DNA of 64,000 nt from Planctomycetaceae bacterium. GTDB lineage: Bacteria > Planctomycetota > Planctomycetia > Gemmatales > Gemmataceae. Below are positions 27,221 through 36,610 of this stretch, one piece after another. Location: positions 1 to 64,000 of the forward strand of contig PNLP01000006.1 of assembly GCA_013823135.1 (NCBI GenBank), given 5' to 3'. Position numbers and translations under genes: made by a program. The notes beneath the pieces were generated by a model. The model worked only from the letters and a program-made list of their open reading frames with translations, was not told the origin of the DNA and ran no database searches. The number at the start of each line of letters is the position of its first letter. Position 1 is the stretch's first letter.

Positions 27221-28134
27221 TCCACGCCTCCCAACGGCAGGCCGTCCGCTCGAGTTCCGGCGGACTGATAAACTGCAGAGTCAATCGACTCTCGCACGAA
27301 TCGAACCGAACCATCCGCCAGCGCGAAGTGACAGCCACCAAAGTGCCTGCTGCCAAACATCCGAGTTTGGACCTCGAAGGTGTAGTTGACATTCGGATCA
27401 ATCGTAGAGCTGTTGATAGGATCGCGGGTGGCTGCCGCAGTGGTCGGCATCTGACCACCACCCGTGTAGTAGGTCGAGGCCCAACTACCCCAATAGATCC
27501 CAGCACATGCTCCGTTACAACCCCCCTTGAGAGCCATGTAGCGAGTTTCGCCAACGAGGAACGTATTCGTCGTGCCGTCAGTGATATCTGTGAGCCGGAT
27601 TCGTGAGCCTTTATACATCGTGCCATTCGTGTAATTGAATCGCTGGGGGAACCCACCGCTGGTCACCGCCCCATCGACAGTGTTGCCACCCTGCACAGCG
27701 AAGTAGTTGATATTCTGGTTCGCGTCAGAAGAGTTGGGATCGGAAGGGCACTCGTAGAGTTTAAGCCGAACTGTCTGGTAGGGTTTGTTAGTTTCTGAAC
27801 CAGTCACGAGAAACGCGTAGAAGGTTCCGAGTGGGTCGAACTGTGCGAATCGTGGCCCTTCTTCGACAAACGGCAACAGCGCAACAGTCCAGGGCATTCG
27901 CGGAGTACCTGCCGCATCGATGAAGTAGCCTGCTGGTAGTGTGCCGTGTGCATCGTGGTGCGAGTGCAACCCAAGTGCGAGTTGTTTGAGATTATTGCTG
28001 CACTTCGTTCGAGCTGCGGCTTCTCGAACTTTTTGCACTGCAGGAAAGAGTAGACCAAGCAAAATCGCAATGATGGCAATCACGACGAGCAGTTCAATCA
28101 GCGTGAATCCGTTTCGGATGCTTCGTGGATACAT
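27217..28134 (-). CDS. DUF1559-domain pilin-like protein
   Basis: About 305 residues beginning [18 protein letters not shown], a type IV prepilin-like leader with cleavage after the Gly before FTLIEL. Then come [33 protein letters not shown] and the DUF1559 body with CPSDPN and a C-terminal [18 protein letters not shown]. These proteins are highly multiplied in planctomycetes; exact function is not established. The start at 28134 places the leader correctly; the longer frame from 28200 would add 22 residues before it. First gene of the minus-strand cluster. Confidence 0.93.
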   Translation of the reverse strand: MYPRSIRNGFTLIELLVVIAIIAILLGLLFPAVQKVREAAARTKCSNNLKQLALGLHSHHDAHGTLPAGYFIDAAGTPRMPWTVALLPFVEEGPRFAQFDPLGTFYAFLVTGSETNKPYQTVRLKLYECPSDPNSSDANQNINYFAVQGGNTVDGAVTSGGFPQRFNYTNGTMYKGSRIRLTDITDGTTNTFLVGETRYMALKGGCNGACAGIYWGSWASTYYTGGGQMPTTAAATRDPINSSTIDPNVNYTFEVQTRMFGSRHFGGCHFALADGSVRFVRESIDSAVYQSAGTRADGLPLGGVE

Positions 28135-28230
28135 GAACCACCCGGGGAGTGTAGAAACTCGATTCGGCCCAATCTGTGGTTGAGAATAGAGTGACAGCAA
28201 AACCCACTCTCAACCGAATGTCGATTTCTG

Positions 28231-28545
28231 TCAAGCGCCTTTTGATGTGAAACCGATTGGAACGGGTGTGCCACTGGTTTCCGGGGTGTGCTTGGCGGTT
28301 TCGTGTGGCATGAATTGCAATGGCAGGTCGCAAACGATTGGGATGTCGTGTGATGCGGCGAATGCAATAATTCTGATATTCTTTCTTCCGGACAGGTCTA
28401 TGGTTCCAGAATGGTTCCGGTGATAGGTGGGCATATCGCCCGGAATCAATGAGAAGCACACATACGCTTGCATTCCAGCAACCGTTGTCTCAGGAAACCA
28501 GTGGCACACCCGATTGGAACACTCCTCTGCTTTGCGCGAGATCAA
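28231..28545 (-). CDS. uncertain small ORF, 104 residues
   Basis: Begins at TTG overlapping the stop of the next upstream small ORF (TTGA). The composition is protein-like (VCHWFPETTVAGMQAYVCFSL, NIRIIAFAASHDIPIVCDLP), but no family is recognised. A possible ribosome site AGGA lies ten bases upstream. Together with 28542-28748 it would form a two-gene unit; it may equally be a relic. Confidence 0.4.
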   Translation of the reverse strand: MISRKAEECSNRVCHWFPETTVAGMQAYVCFSLIPGDMPTYHRNHSGTIDLSGRKNIRIIAFAASHDIPIVCDLPLQFMPHETAKHTPETSGTPVPIGFTSKGA

Positions 28546-28748
28546 GGTTTCTTGTCCTGACCTTGCATGAAATCTGACATAATCAACTCGATAAAGGGAA
28601 GATTGCCCGTCTCGTCGAACCGGAAGTAGTCACTTCCGCCGCCACCGATCAGGGTGTCGAGTGTCCCATCGGAAACGCTCTGGTGGAGTTCACTCAACGC
28701 CTGTCTGAAGTGAAGTTGTATTTTCAGCCGATTACATTTGATCGTCAC
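28542..28748 (-). CDS. uncertain small ORF, 68 residues
   Basis: Reads MTIKCNRLKIQLHFRQALSE, then DGTLDTLIGGGGSDYFRFDETGNLPFIELIM. The composition is plausible for a small soluble protein but no family is recognised. It is divergent from the WD40 kinase gene, 80 bases away, with an ACCGTACGGT palindrome between. Confidence 0.4.
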   Translation of the reverse strand: MTIKCNRLKIQLHFRQALSELHQSVSDGTLDTLIGGGGSDYFRFDETGNLPFIELIMSDFMQGQDKKP

Positions 28749-28780
28749 GCACGGTGCGTCCCGCTCTTCCCCCGCTGTGA

Positions 28781-28802
28781 ACCGTACGGTAGTCTAGCCG
28801 TA
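28781..28802. promoter_or_regulatory. overlapping palindromes upstream of the WD40 kinase
   Basis: ACCGTACGGT (28781-28790) is a perfect palindrome. It overlaps a second dyad, TACGG (28785-28789) with CCGTA (28798-28802). It sits 27 bases before the kinase ATG, in the gap shared with the divergent small ORF; a candidate operator. Confidence 0.3.
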
Positions 28803-28828
28803 TAGCGATCCTCACAACGCCAACCTCC

Positions 28829-30898
28829 ATGACTCACATCGGGAAGTATGTTGTCCTGCGTGAACTCGGCCAGGGCGGCATGGGAGTCGTGTTCGAGGCA
28901 CGAGACCCAACCCTTGATCGCCCCGTCGCGGTCAAACTCGTTAAAGATCGCGGCGATCCGGAACGGTTTCTCCGTGAAGCCCGCGCAGCCGCCAGAGTGA
29001 TCCACCCCAATTGTGTCCCCATCTTCGATATGGGCGAACATGCGGGGAATCCGTTCCTGGTCATGGAACTCGTCGTCGGAATGAGCGCGTCGGATTACCT
29101 CGAACGCCATGCACCGCTTTCACCTCGTGTCGCGACGGACATCGTCGCGGCTGCTTGTCGTGGGCTCCAGGCTATCCACGATGCTGGACTCGTTCACCGT
29201 GATATCAAGCCCAGCAATCTGCTCATCTCGAAAGCCGGGACGGTGAAGGTTGCTGACTTCGGGCTAGCACGAGTAGTTGATGGGAATGCCCCAACTCTGA
29301 CGGGCGATCGCACGATTGGCACCCCACAATTCATGAGCCCGGAGCAGTGTTACGCGGAACCCGCTGACGCCCGCTCCGACGTTTACTCGCTCGGCGCGAC
29401 ATACTACGTTCTCCTCACAAACCGGCACCCGTATCGTGGAGAACACGAGTTGCAGATCATGTTTGCCCACTGCAACGATCCCATCCCAGACCCCCGCGAG
29501 GTCGTTCCCTCGGTACCAGAATCCTGCGCACAGGCTGTTCGCAAGGCGATGGCCAAGAACCCCGCTGAGCGTTACCAATCGGCTCAGGAGATGCTCGCCG
29601 ATCTCGAAGCAATTCTCGCTGCCGATCCCAGTCCGACGTTGGGTCTTAACGGAACCGCGACGCCCCCATCCCGTGGCGCACCCGCAAGGTTCAGTCTCGC
29701 CCCGACTGCTTCAGATACAGCACCCTGGCAACCAGACAAAGGCGATGATGAGACTGGCGAAACGTCGCTTTCTGGGCAAGAGGACACCACTACACGCCGC
29801 AGGTGGATCATCGGGGTTTCGACCTCGATTGCTTTGGGAAGCCTGGGTGGGTACTTCGCACTTCGCAGTAATTCAGACACGAGAAAAGACGACGAATTAC
29901 GCCCTGAAGTCGCAGCAAAACCTGTCCTGGTTCCCGTACGGAATGTTGGTGGTGCCGTCGGTGTCCTCGGAGTTGCAGTCAGTGACGACGAGCACTGGTT
30001 GGCAGTAGCACTCAGCGATGCACACGCTCCATCCAAGGCAGGTGGGGTGAAGTTGTTCGATCGTACCGCTGGTGCGGTACCCGAGGTTTGGTGGAAGTGG
30101 CGAGATGACTCCTGCAACTCGGTAGCCTTTTCCCCCGACGGTAAGTTGCTTGTGGCGGGCTTCTCCGGCTCATCGAAAATCCGCGTTTGGAGCATGGCAA
30201 CACAGAAGGAACTGAACTTCGTGGCTTCGGTTTTCAAGGGCGATGCCAGTGGAAATGTTGTGGCAGTTGCGTTCTCTCCGGATGGAAAGTTACTCGCGGC
30301 CAGTAGCGACGGATGGGTGAGCCGACCTGGACGCGTTCGTGTGTGGCGAGTGAGTGATGGATCGCACCTGCGAGATCTGACACAGCAGGAACCAGGGCGA
30401 CCAGTTCAACCCATCCGCGGAATCTCGTTCTCTCCGGATGGGAAGACTCTCGCTGCAGCTGTGAAGATGGCTCCTGGTTCGCAACCACTGATTGAAGTGT
30501 GGGACGCGGAATCTGGGAATCACGTCAAAACGCTTCTTGTTACGCAGGCGACGCTTGGTCCATGCGTGGCCTTTGCGCGAAATGAACCGCTAATCGCCTA
30601 CACTTCTCAGGAGGATGTACAACTCGCACGGCCACTCTCATTCAACCCAGATAAACGCCTTGTTACCAACAACAATGAGCCCGCGGGAATCGCCCTCTCG
30701 CCAGATGGTACGCTGCTCGCGATCAGTTTCTCGGAGACGATCGAACTCATCGATACGAAGACTGAGAGATTGTTTCCGCCTTTGAAGGGGCAGGGTGGGC
30801 AGATTTACTCGCTGGCATTTACTGCCAATGGCAAGACACTGATATCTGGAAGTCAGTCGAAAACTGTCCATGAGTGGTCGATCCCCCCTCGGGAGTGA
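28829..30898 (+). CDS. Ser/Thr protein kinase with C-terminal WD40 repeats
   Basis: 689 residues. Kinase domain at residues 5-265: ELGQGGMGVVFEAR, VAVKLVKD, HRDIKPSNL, ADFGLA, GTPQFMSPEQ. A linker carries one membrane helix (WIIGVSTSIALGSLGGYFAL, about residue 330). The remaining 330 residues hold WD40-like propeller blades (SVAFSPDGKLLVAGFSG, AVAFSPDGKLLAASSDG, GISFSPDGKTLAAAV, SLAFTANGKTLISGS). The topology suggests a cytoplasmic kinase with an external sensing propeller. The sigma factor starts six bases after the stop, so the two should be co-translated. Confidence 0.95.
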   Translation: MTHIGKYVVLRELGQGGMGVVFEARDPTLDRPVAVKLVKDRGDPERFLREARAAARVIHPNCVPIFDMGEHAGNPFLVMELVVGMSASDYLERHAPLSPRVATDIVAAACRGLQAIHDAGLVHRDIKPSNLLISKAGTVKVADFGLARVVDGNAPTLTGDRTIGTPQFMSPEQCYAEPADARSDVYSLGATYYVLLTNRHPYRGEHELQIMFAHCNDPIPDPREVVPSVPESCAQAVRKAMAKNPAERYQSAQEMLADLEAILAADPSPTLGLNGTATPPSRGAPARFSLAPTASDTAPWQPDKGDDETGETSLSGQEDTTTRRRWIIGVSTSIALGSLGGYFALRSNSDTRKDDELRPEVAAKPVLVPVRNVGGAVGVLGVAVSDDEHWLAVALSDAHAPSKAGGVKLFDRTAGAVPEVWWKWRDDSCNSVAFSPDGKLLVAGFSGSSKIRVWSMATQKELNFVASVFKGDASGNVVAVAFSPDGKLLAASSDGWVSRPGRVRVWRVSDGSHLRDLTQQEPGRPVQPIRGISFSPDGKTLAAAVKMAPGSQPLIEVWDAESGNHVKTLLVTQATLGPCVAFARNEPLIAYTSQEDVQLARPLSFNPDKRLVTNNNEPAGIALSPDGTLLAISFSETIELIDTKTERLFPPLKGQGGQIYSLAFTANGKTLISGSQSKTVHEWSIPPRE

Positions 30899-30904
30899 GT
30901 TGCG

Positions 30905-31657
30905 ATGTCATCGCGAGACGATTCGCCCCTGGCAGGTATTCGCCTCGATCAAATTTCCACTCACGTCGGGACTTTGCAGGACACGGAACGCTTTGTGGTT
31001 CGCTACGGGAATGCTGTTCGTGGCTACCTTACTGCCATCCTTCGCAACCCAGACGATGCCGAGGAAGTGGTTCAAGAAATCCTCTTGGGGCTTCTCAATC
31101 GCGGCGGTGTTAACGCTGTATGGCCAAATCCCGGGGCTTCGGGACGGTTTCGCGACTATCTCAAGGTCATCGCCCGGAATGCTGCCATATCTTTCTTGCG
31201 GAAGAAGGGACGAAATACCACGTACGAGCTTTCGCCCGACGAGCACGCATATCCAAACACAACCGATCATGAGGCTGATCTTGCGATGACTTCGGAGTGG
31301 CAGTCATGTTTACTGAAGAAGGTCTGGCGTGAGCTTGAAATGCGTCAGCGCAAGTCGCCGGGGAACCTCTGTCACACCTGCTTGCAGGTGTATACAGAGT
31401 TCCCAGACGCAGAGTCGCCAGATCAGGCTCGAATCGCATCAGAGCGGGCACGACATTTGTTGAGCCCAGAGGCGTTCCGCAAGCAAGTCAGTCGAGCGCG
31501 TCGTTTGATGGCCGAGTGCATACTGTTGGAAGTCGCGAGGGGTGTGGTTCCACCAACCGCCGAGGGCGTTGAGGACGAATTGCACGAACTTGGGCTTTGG
31601 GACCGAGTTCGAGACTACCTGCCGGATGACTGGAGGGAAAAGTTCTTTAGCAGTTGA
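30905..31657 (+). CDS. ECF-like RNA polymerase sigma factor, partner of the WD40 kinase
   Basis: 250 residues. Sigma region 2 is clear (FVVRYGNAVRGYLTAILRNPDDAEEVVQEILLGLL). The C-terminal helix-turn-helix is divergent (LSPEAFRKQVSRARRLMAECILLEV) and is followed by an extra tail (EDELHELGLWDRVRDYLPDDW) common in planctomycete sigma factors. ECF groups encoded beside Ser/Thr kinases are known in planctomycetes and are thought to be phosphorylation-controlled rather than bound by an anti-sigma factor; no anti-sigma gene is present here. The gap to the kinase is six bases. Confidence 0.88.
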   Translation: MSSRDDSPLAGIRLDQISTHVGTLQDTERFVVRYGNAVRGYLTAILRNPDDAEEVVQEILLGLLNRGGVNAVWPNPGASGRFRDYLKVIARNAAISFLRKKGRNTTYELSPDEHAYPNTTDHEADLAMTSEWQSCLLKKVWRELEMRQRKSPGNLCHTCLQVYTEFPDAESPDQARIASERARHLLSPEAFRKQVSRARRLMAECILLEVARGVVPPTAEGVEDELHELGLWDRVRDYLPDDWREKFFSS

Positions 31658-31864
31658 GCCAAGGTTCGACTGATTTGCGGAGGTCTCCTCGGAATTATCG
31701 GATCGACTAGGCCACCGACTCTGCAGGTTGTGTCGGTAATGCGGGCTGTTGGGTAGTTTCGGGGACGGCGACACACTTCGCGCCGGGTTTGGTTCCGAAA
31801 TGCCTCGCCACTGAGCCGATCTCACGATTGAAGGATCCGCTTCCTCCTGACGTGAGAGAAACTC

Positions 31865-32689
31865 ATGCCCGCTCCGCTTGCCCCCGACCACCCTGCCGCG
31901 GTGCGGTTGCTCGCAGGTCGCATTTTGTCACACATAATCCAGACGGTTAAGCAGAGCCCGGCTGAAACCCGGCCGTTTGGGCATGCCTACTTTCGCGACC
32001 TACTACCCGACGATGTGTTTCGAGCAATGCTCGATACTCTTCCAGAGGTAGGCCAGTACGCGTCGTCTGCGGAACGCCACCACAAGGATGATGGCGGCGG
32101 GTACGTTCGTGCCCAGTTTCCAATCAGTGTGACCAGCCTGGATCAACTTGCACCTCCTGGCCGGGGGTTGTGGAGAGCGGTCGGAGCAGCGCTGACCGCA
32201 CCAGAACTAAAGCGCGCAGTGTTCACGAAACTGGCTCCCGATCTCGCATATCGGTACGGGATTGGCGAAGATCGCGTCCCGGATCTGGCGGGTTACGCGC
32301 GTCCGACTCTGTACCGCGAGACGGAGGGATTCGAGATTCCGCCACATCCCGACACCCGGAAAAAGGTGGTGACGATGCACCTTTATCTGCCTGAGGACCA
32401 GACCCAGATTGGTCTCGGGACAGCCCTGTATCGACGCCGACCGTTAGCCCTTCCGCTTGGTGACTGGCGGCGCCGGTTCGAGGTGGTCAAGCAGTTCGAA
32501 TTCCGGCCGAACAGCGGATATGCATTTGTGGTGAACAATACCCTGGGAAAGCGGAGTTGGCATGGACGCGAGCGTCTCCCAGATGGGGCCGGGGTCCGAA
32601 ACACGCTCCTGAATACCTTCTACGACACCCCGCGTGATGGGTTTAACAGCTACCTGCCGGAAGCAGAACCGGTGCGTCGTGCTGCGTGA
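31865..32689 (+). CDS. 2-oxoglutarate/Fe(II)-dependent oxygenase-like protein
   Basis: 274 residues. The HxD iron motif appears as PHPDTRKKVVTMHLYLPED. The distal His is probably in KRSWHGRE and the 2-oxoglutarate Arg in VRNTLLNTF, giving the full facial triad and cofactor residue in the correct order. The substrate is unknown; relatives hydroxylate protein or small-molecule targets. It stands alone with about 200 bases upstream and 150 downstream. Confidence 0.75.
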   Translation: MPAPLAPDHPAAVRLLAGRILSHIIQTVKQSPAETRPFGHAYFRDLLPDDVFRAMLDTLPEVGQYASSAERHHKDDGGGYVRAQFPISVTSLDQLAPPGRGLWRAVGAALTAPELKRAVFTKLAPDLAYRYGIGEDRVPDLAGYARPTLYRETEGFEIPPHPDTRKKVVTMHLYLPEDQTQIGLGTALYRRRPLALPLGDWRRRFEVVKQFEFRPNSGYAFVVNNTLGKRSWHGRERLPDGAGVRNTLLNTFYDTPRDGFNSYLPEAEPVRRAA

Positions 32690-32843
32690 CACCGCCGAAC
32701 GTACTCGATGGGGCCTGGCCTTCGCACGTGCGGAGACTGGGCCGGTTTATCAAACCAAAACAGATCGGTTTCTCAGGTCGAAAACTTGATTCCCGCTTTC
32801 CGCGGAGATACTCTCAGCAGTTAATCTCCTGTCGGAACCCCTG

Positions 32844-33896
32844 ATGAACCCCTTCCTCCGTTATTTTGCGCTCGCACTCTGCCCATTCGTCTTCGGGTGC
32901 AACAGAAACCCGGATGAACTCAGGATTGTGGTAGTCCCCAAGGGGATGACACACGAACACTGGCAATCGGTGCGTCGTGGCGCGGAACGCTGTGCGGCCG
33001 ATCTCTTCGCACAGGAAGGTGTCAGAGTTCGCATCATCTTCGACGGTCCACTTCGTGAACGCGACGCGATGGCACAAATCAATATCGTCGATCGGCGAGT
33101 TGCAACGGGTGCGAACGGGATTGTCCTCGCCCCACAACACAGTCAGACCATGACGGCATGTGTGAAGCGTACAGATGAGGCCGGCGTACCCGTCGTGCTG
33201 ATTGACTCAGGACTGGTGGACACCGATCACATTGTCAAATACGTCGCGACCGACAACTACAACGGCGGTTGTCTCGCAGCACGGCATCTCCTCAAGGTTC
33301 TGCGCGAGCAGGGAAAGCTGAAACCGCGACTTGTGTTATTCCGCTACGCTGTTGGTTCGCAGAGTACTGAACAACGTGAGAAAGGCTTTGAGGACACGGT
33401 CAACAAGGAATGCCCCGGTGTCGTTTGGGTTTCCACGGACAAGTATGCGGGATCGACTCGTGACTCGGCAATGCGCGAAGCAGGACCGCTCGTCCACCAG
33501 TTTGGTGACCAAATCGACGCGATCTTTGCTCCCAACGAGTCTTCAGCATCTGGAGCGATCGATGTGCTCCGCTCACAGGGGTTGAACAAGAAAGTCCTGG
33601 TGATGGCCTTTGACGCCAGTAAGCCGCTGCTCCACTCGATCCGAGAAGGGGACGCAGTCGGCAGTGTCCTCCAAGACCCCTACCGCATGGGATACCTTTC
33701 GACATGGTGCTGCGTGCGATACGTGCTGGGTGAGGACGTAAATGCACGCCGCACGGACATGGACATCGGCACTGGTGAAACGGTCGTGACGCGGATCAAC
33801 ATGGATGATGAGACGACCCTGGCGCTTTTCGATCCAGTTGTGCAAGCGAGGCGGATCATCGACAAACCACGGTTCCCCAAACGGGAGGCGAAATGA
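32844..33896 (+). CDS. sugar ABC importer substrate-binding lipoprotein (ribose type)
   Basis: 350 residues. A signal with lipobox FVFGC places it on a membrane rather than free in the periplasm. The type I periplasmic-binding fold shows the ribose/autoinducer-2 family run: IVVVPKGMTHEHWQSVRRGAE, GANGIVLAPQHSQTM, VPVVLIDSGL, and AIFAPNESSASGAIDVL. It overlaps the ATPase gene by ATGA. The sugar is not determined. Confidence 0.92.
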   Translation: MNPFLRYFALALCPFVFGCNRNPDELRIVVVPKGMTHEHWQSVRRGAERCAADLFAQEGVRVRIIFDGPLRERDAMAQINIVDRRVATGANGIVLAPQHSQTMTACVKRTDEAGVPVVLIDSGLVDTDHIVKYVATDNYNGGCLAARHLLKVLREQGKLKPRLVLFRYAVGSQSTEQREKGFEDTVNKECPGVVWVSTDKYAGSTRDSAMREAGPLVHQFGDQIDAIFAPNESSASGAIDVLRSQGLNKKVLVMAFDASKPLLHSIREGDAVGSVLQDPYRMGYLSTWCCVRYVLGEDVNARRTDMDIGTGETVVTRINMDDETTLALFDPVVQARRIIDKPRFPKREAK

Positions 33897-35365
33897 CCAT
33901 TCGCCTTCGCATGACTGGTGTGCACAAGACCTACGGCCAGACTCCGGCACTTCGGGGCGTCGATCTCGAATTGCGTGTTGGCGAGGTCCATGCTCTCGTT
34001 GGCGAGAACGGTGCTGGGAAATCGACACTCATGAAAATCTTGAGTGGTGCGGAACAACCGGATGCCGGGTCCATGTTACTTGATGGAGGAGCATACCGCC
34101 CGAAGGGACCGCAAGTCGCACGCCAGCATGGCGTTGTCATGGTCTATCAAGAGCTTGCTGTCTGCCCCGAGCTGAGTGTCGAGGCAAATGTCTTGCTTGG
34201 CCAAGAGTCGATCCGTGGCGGCTTTCTGCAGAAATCAACAGACCGCGAACGGGTTCGTGCGGCGTTCCACGAACTTGGGCACCCCGAGATTGATCCTCGC
34301 GCGCCGGTCGCGAGACTCAACCCCGCAAGCCGACAGGTCGTTGAAATCGCTCGTGCGTTGCTCACGGATGTCAAACTGTTGGTCCTCGATGAACCAACCA
34401 GCGCACTCAGTCAGGAAGATGCCAGCCGGTTGTTCGATCTCGTGCGGCGGCTCAAAGCGCGCGGTGTGACTGTTGTTTACATCAGCCACTTTCTGGAGGA
34501 GATCGAAGCTGTTGCCAATCGTTTCACGGTCCTGCGCGACGGTCAACAGGCTGGATGCGGGAAGGTCGGTGAGGTTTCCCGAGACCGAATCATCGAGATG
34601 ATGGTCGGGCGCACCGTCGCCGAACAATACCCCCACACCCCGCACACCATGGGAGAAGCGGTCCTTGAAATCACGGACCTTTGCGGCGACCCCCTCCCCG
34701 CCGGGGTGTCCTTCGCCCTGCGTCGTGGCGAGATTCTGGGTATCGCTGGGATCGTCGGTTCAGGGCGAACGGAACTCCTCCGTGCGATCTATGGGCTCGA
34801 CCCGGTTCGCTCGGGCACTGTGAAAGTTGGGACCGGGGTGAACTCGCTGGCAACGCCGGCAAACCGGATCGCACAGGGGATTGGGATGCTGAGCGAGGAC
34901 CGCAAGAGTGAGGGGCTTGCGCTAGAGATGTCCATCGCCGACAACGTCACGCTCAGTCGTTTGGGTCGTGGGTTCCTCTCCCGGTCACGACTCACCACGT
35001 CTGTCTCGAAGGTGTTAGCCCAGTTTGAGGTGAAGTACCACGATCAGTCGCAGTCAGTTGGCGAACTGAGCGGTGGCAATCAGCAGAAGGTTGCACTTGG
35101 TCGCCTGTTTCACCAGCAGGCCGATATCTTATTTCTCGATGAACCCACCAAGGGTGTGGATGTCGGGAGCAAAGCCGAGATTTACCGACAAATCGAGACC
35201 GCCGCTGCGGCGGGGAAAGCCGTGATTGTCGTGAGCAGTTACTTGCCCGAGTTATTTGGTGTCTGCGACACGCTGTCTGTCATGTGCCGTGGTAAGTTGA
35301 CCGCCCCGCGATCGGTGCGAGAATGGACACCGGAATCCATCATAGCTGCCGCGACGGGTGGCTAG
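33893..35365 (+). CDS. sugar ABC importer ATPase, double domain (RbsA type)
   Basis: 490 residues with two ABC domains. The first has Walker A GENGAGKST, Walker B LLVLDEPTSAL and a degenerate signature (ARLNPASRQVVEIARALL). The second has GIVGSGRTELL in place of Walker A and the intact signature ELSGGNQQKVALGR with ILFLDEPTKGVD. This asymmetry is normal for the RbsA/XylG group, where one ATP site is weak. It overlaps the binding-protein gene by four bases and precedes the permease by 42. Confidence 0.95.
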   Translation: MTIRLRMTGVHKTYGQTPALRGVDLELRVGEVHALVGENGAGKSTLMKILSGAEQPDAGSMLLDGGAYRPKGPQVARQHGVVMVYQELAVCPELSVEANVLLGQESIRGGFLQKSTDRERVRAAFHELGHPEIDPRAPVARLNPASRQVVEIARALLTDVKLLVLDEPTSALSQEDASRLFDLVRRLKARGVTVVYISHFLEEIEAVANRFTVLRDGQQAGCGKVGEVSRDRIIEMMVGRTVAEQYPHTPHTMGEAVLEITDLCGDPLPAGVSFALRRGEILGIAGIVGSGRTELLRAIYGLDPVRSGTVKVGTGVNSLATPANRIAQGIGMLSEDRKSEGLALEMSIADNVTLSRLGRGFLSRSRLTTSVSKVLAQFEVKYHDQSQSVGELSGGNQQKVALGRLFHQQADILFLDEPTKGVDVGSKAEIYRQIETAAAAGKAVIVVSSYLPELFGVCDTLSVMCRGKLTAPRSVREWTPESIIAAATGG

Positions 35366-35407
35366 CGCGAACAGAGTCTTTGCCTCACCCAACAACACTG
35401 TGCAGTA

Positions 35408-36400
35408 ATGTCCTCTCCTACGCCTGCTCCGCGTTCCTTCACCGTCCCGACCGGTCCCTGGGTCGGCTTCGCTGCCGTCTTGTTACTGTTCACGATTCTA
35501 ATTGGGACCACTGGCGAACTCGGCAAGTTTCTGAGTTGGGGGAACCTCCGTGTGTTGCTTCACGAGGCGACCGTTCCCGCGATCGTTGCGCTTGGAATGC
35601 TCCTGATACTGATCTCGGGCGGGATTGATCTTTCCGTTGGTGCAGTCGTTGCGCTCGTCACCGTGGTGACCATGCGAGTATTCACCCACTTCACCGCCGT
35701 GTGGGGACCGGGTGCCGCGACCGGATTGGTGGCCTCGACAGCCGGCATCCTCGCCGGCGGGTTGTGTGGTCTGGCGAATGGACTCCTGGTGACCCGCTTG
35801 AATTTGCCGCCGTTCGTCGCCACCCTTGGCATGTTCGGAATCGCACGCGGGGTGGCAGTTTGGCTTTCCGAACGGACGACGCTCGCGTTCCCTGGTAAGG
35901 CCCCGGAATGGGTGGAAACTCTTGCGATAACATCGTTTGGGAATCCGGGACTCTGGTCGGTGGTCGGGCTCGCGATCATTACGGCAATCCTTCTGCATCT
36001 CACGGTTTTCGGGCGACACCTTTACGCGATCGGCTCGAACGAGGCCACTGCCAGGCTCTGTGGTGTGAGTGTAAACCGAACCCGACTGATGGTTTACACA
36101 CTTGGTGGGCTCCTTACCGGCTGGGCGGGTGTGGTCCTGTTCGCACATAGCAACAGCGGGAACCCAACGCTGGGCGAGCAGTTGGAACTGGACGTGATCA
36201 CGGCTGTGGTCATTGGCGGAGCGAGTTTGTCGGGAGGGAAGGGCACCGTCGTCGGCGCACTTTTGGGGGTCGCAATTCTTGGGCTGATCAAGAATGGGGT
36301 CAGTCTCTTCAACGTTCCGGTGGAAATGCAATACATTCTGATCGGCGTACTTCTCTTGGCCAACGTCGCGTTGAATCGTTGGCGGCAGGGGGGCAAATAA
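35408..36400 (+). CDS. sugar ABC importer permease (RbsC type)
   Basis: 330 residues with eight to ten membrane helices. Family marks are LISGGIDLSVGAVVAL, GLANGLLVTRLNLPPFVATLGM and AIGSNEATARLCGVSVNRT. It is the third gene of the importer. A second permease, kinase or regulator is not present, so the sugar is unclear and a single permease may act as a homodimer. Confidence 0.95.
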   Translation: MSSPTPAPRSFTVPTGPWVGFAAVLLLFTILIGTTGELGKFLSWGNLRVLLHEATVPAIVALGMLLILISGGIDLSVGAVVALVTVVTMRVFTHFTAVWGPGAATGLVASTAGILAGGLCGLANGLLVTRLNLPPFVATLGMFGIARGVAVWLSERTTLAFPGKAPEWVETLAITSFGNPGLWSVVGLAIITAILLHLTVFGRHLYAIGSNEATARLCGVSVNRTRLMVYTLGGLLTGWAGVVLFAHSNSGNPTLGEQLELDVITAVVIGGASLSGGKGTVVGALLGVAILGLIKNGVSLFNVPVEMQYILIGVLLLANVALNRWRQGGK

Positions 36401-36429
36401 GGCTGGCATTACCCCACGTCGGCAGCCGG

Positions 36430-36435
36430 TATAAT
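36430..36435 (+). promoter_or_regulatory. perfect TATAAT box upstream of the small charged protein
   Basis: TATAAT without a good -35 partner. A TTGACA at 36483-36488 lies further down in the same 210-base gap with only a weak -10 (TACCTT). Either could drive the gene at 36611. Confidence 0.3.
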
Positions 36436-36610
36436 CGACATGAGAAAATACCTCCGGAATTGGGCTGAGACGTGAAATCCGGTTGACACCTTCGGTTCGT
36501 CGGGTACCTTTAACTTGATTAGTTTGTTCCGTAGGATCGCTGCACAGCACCACTTCGGGTAACCGATGGGGCTGACTCCCAGCCCACCCTACAGGCTGAG
36601 GCACCGCACG

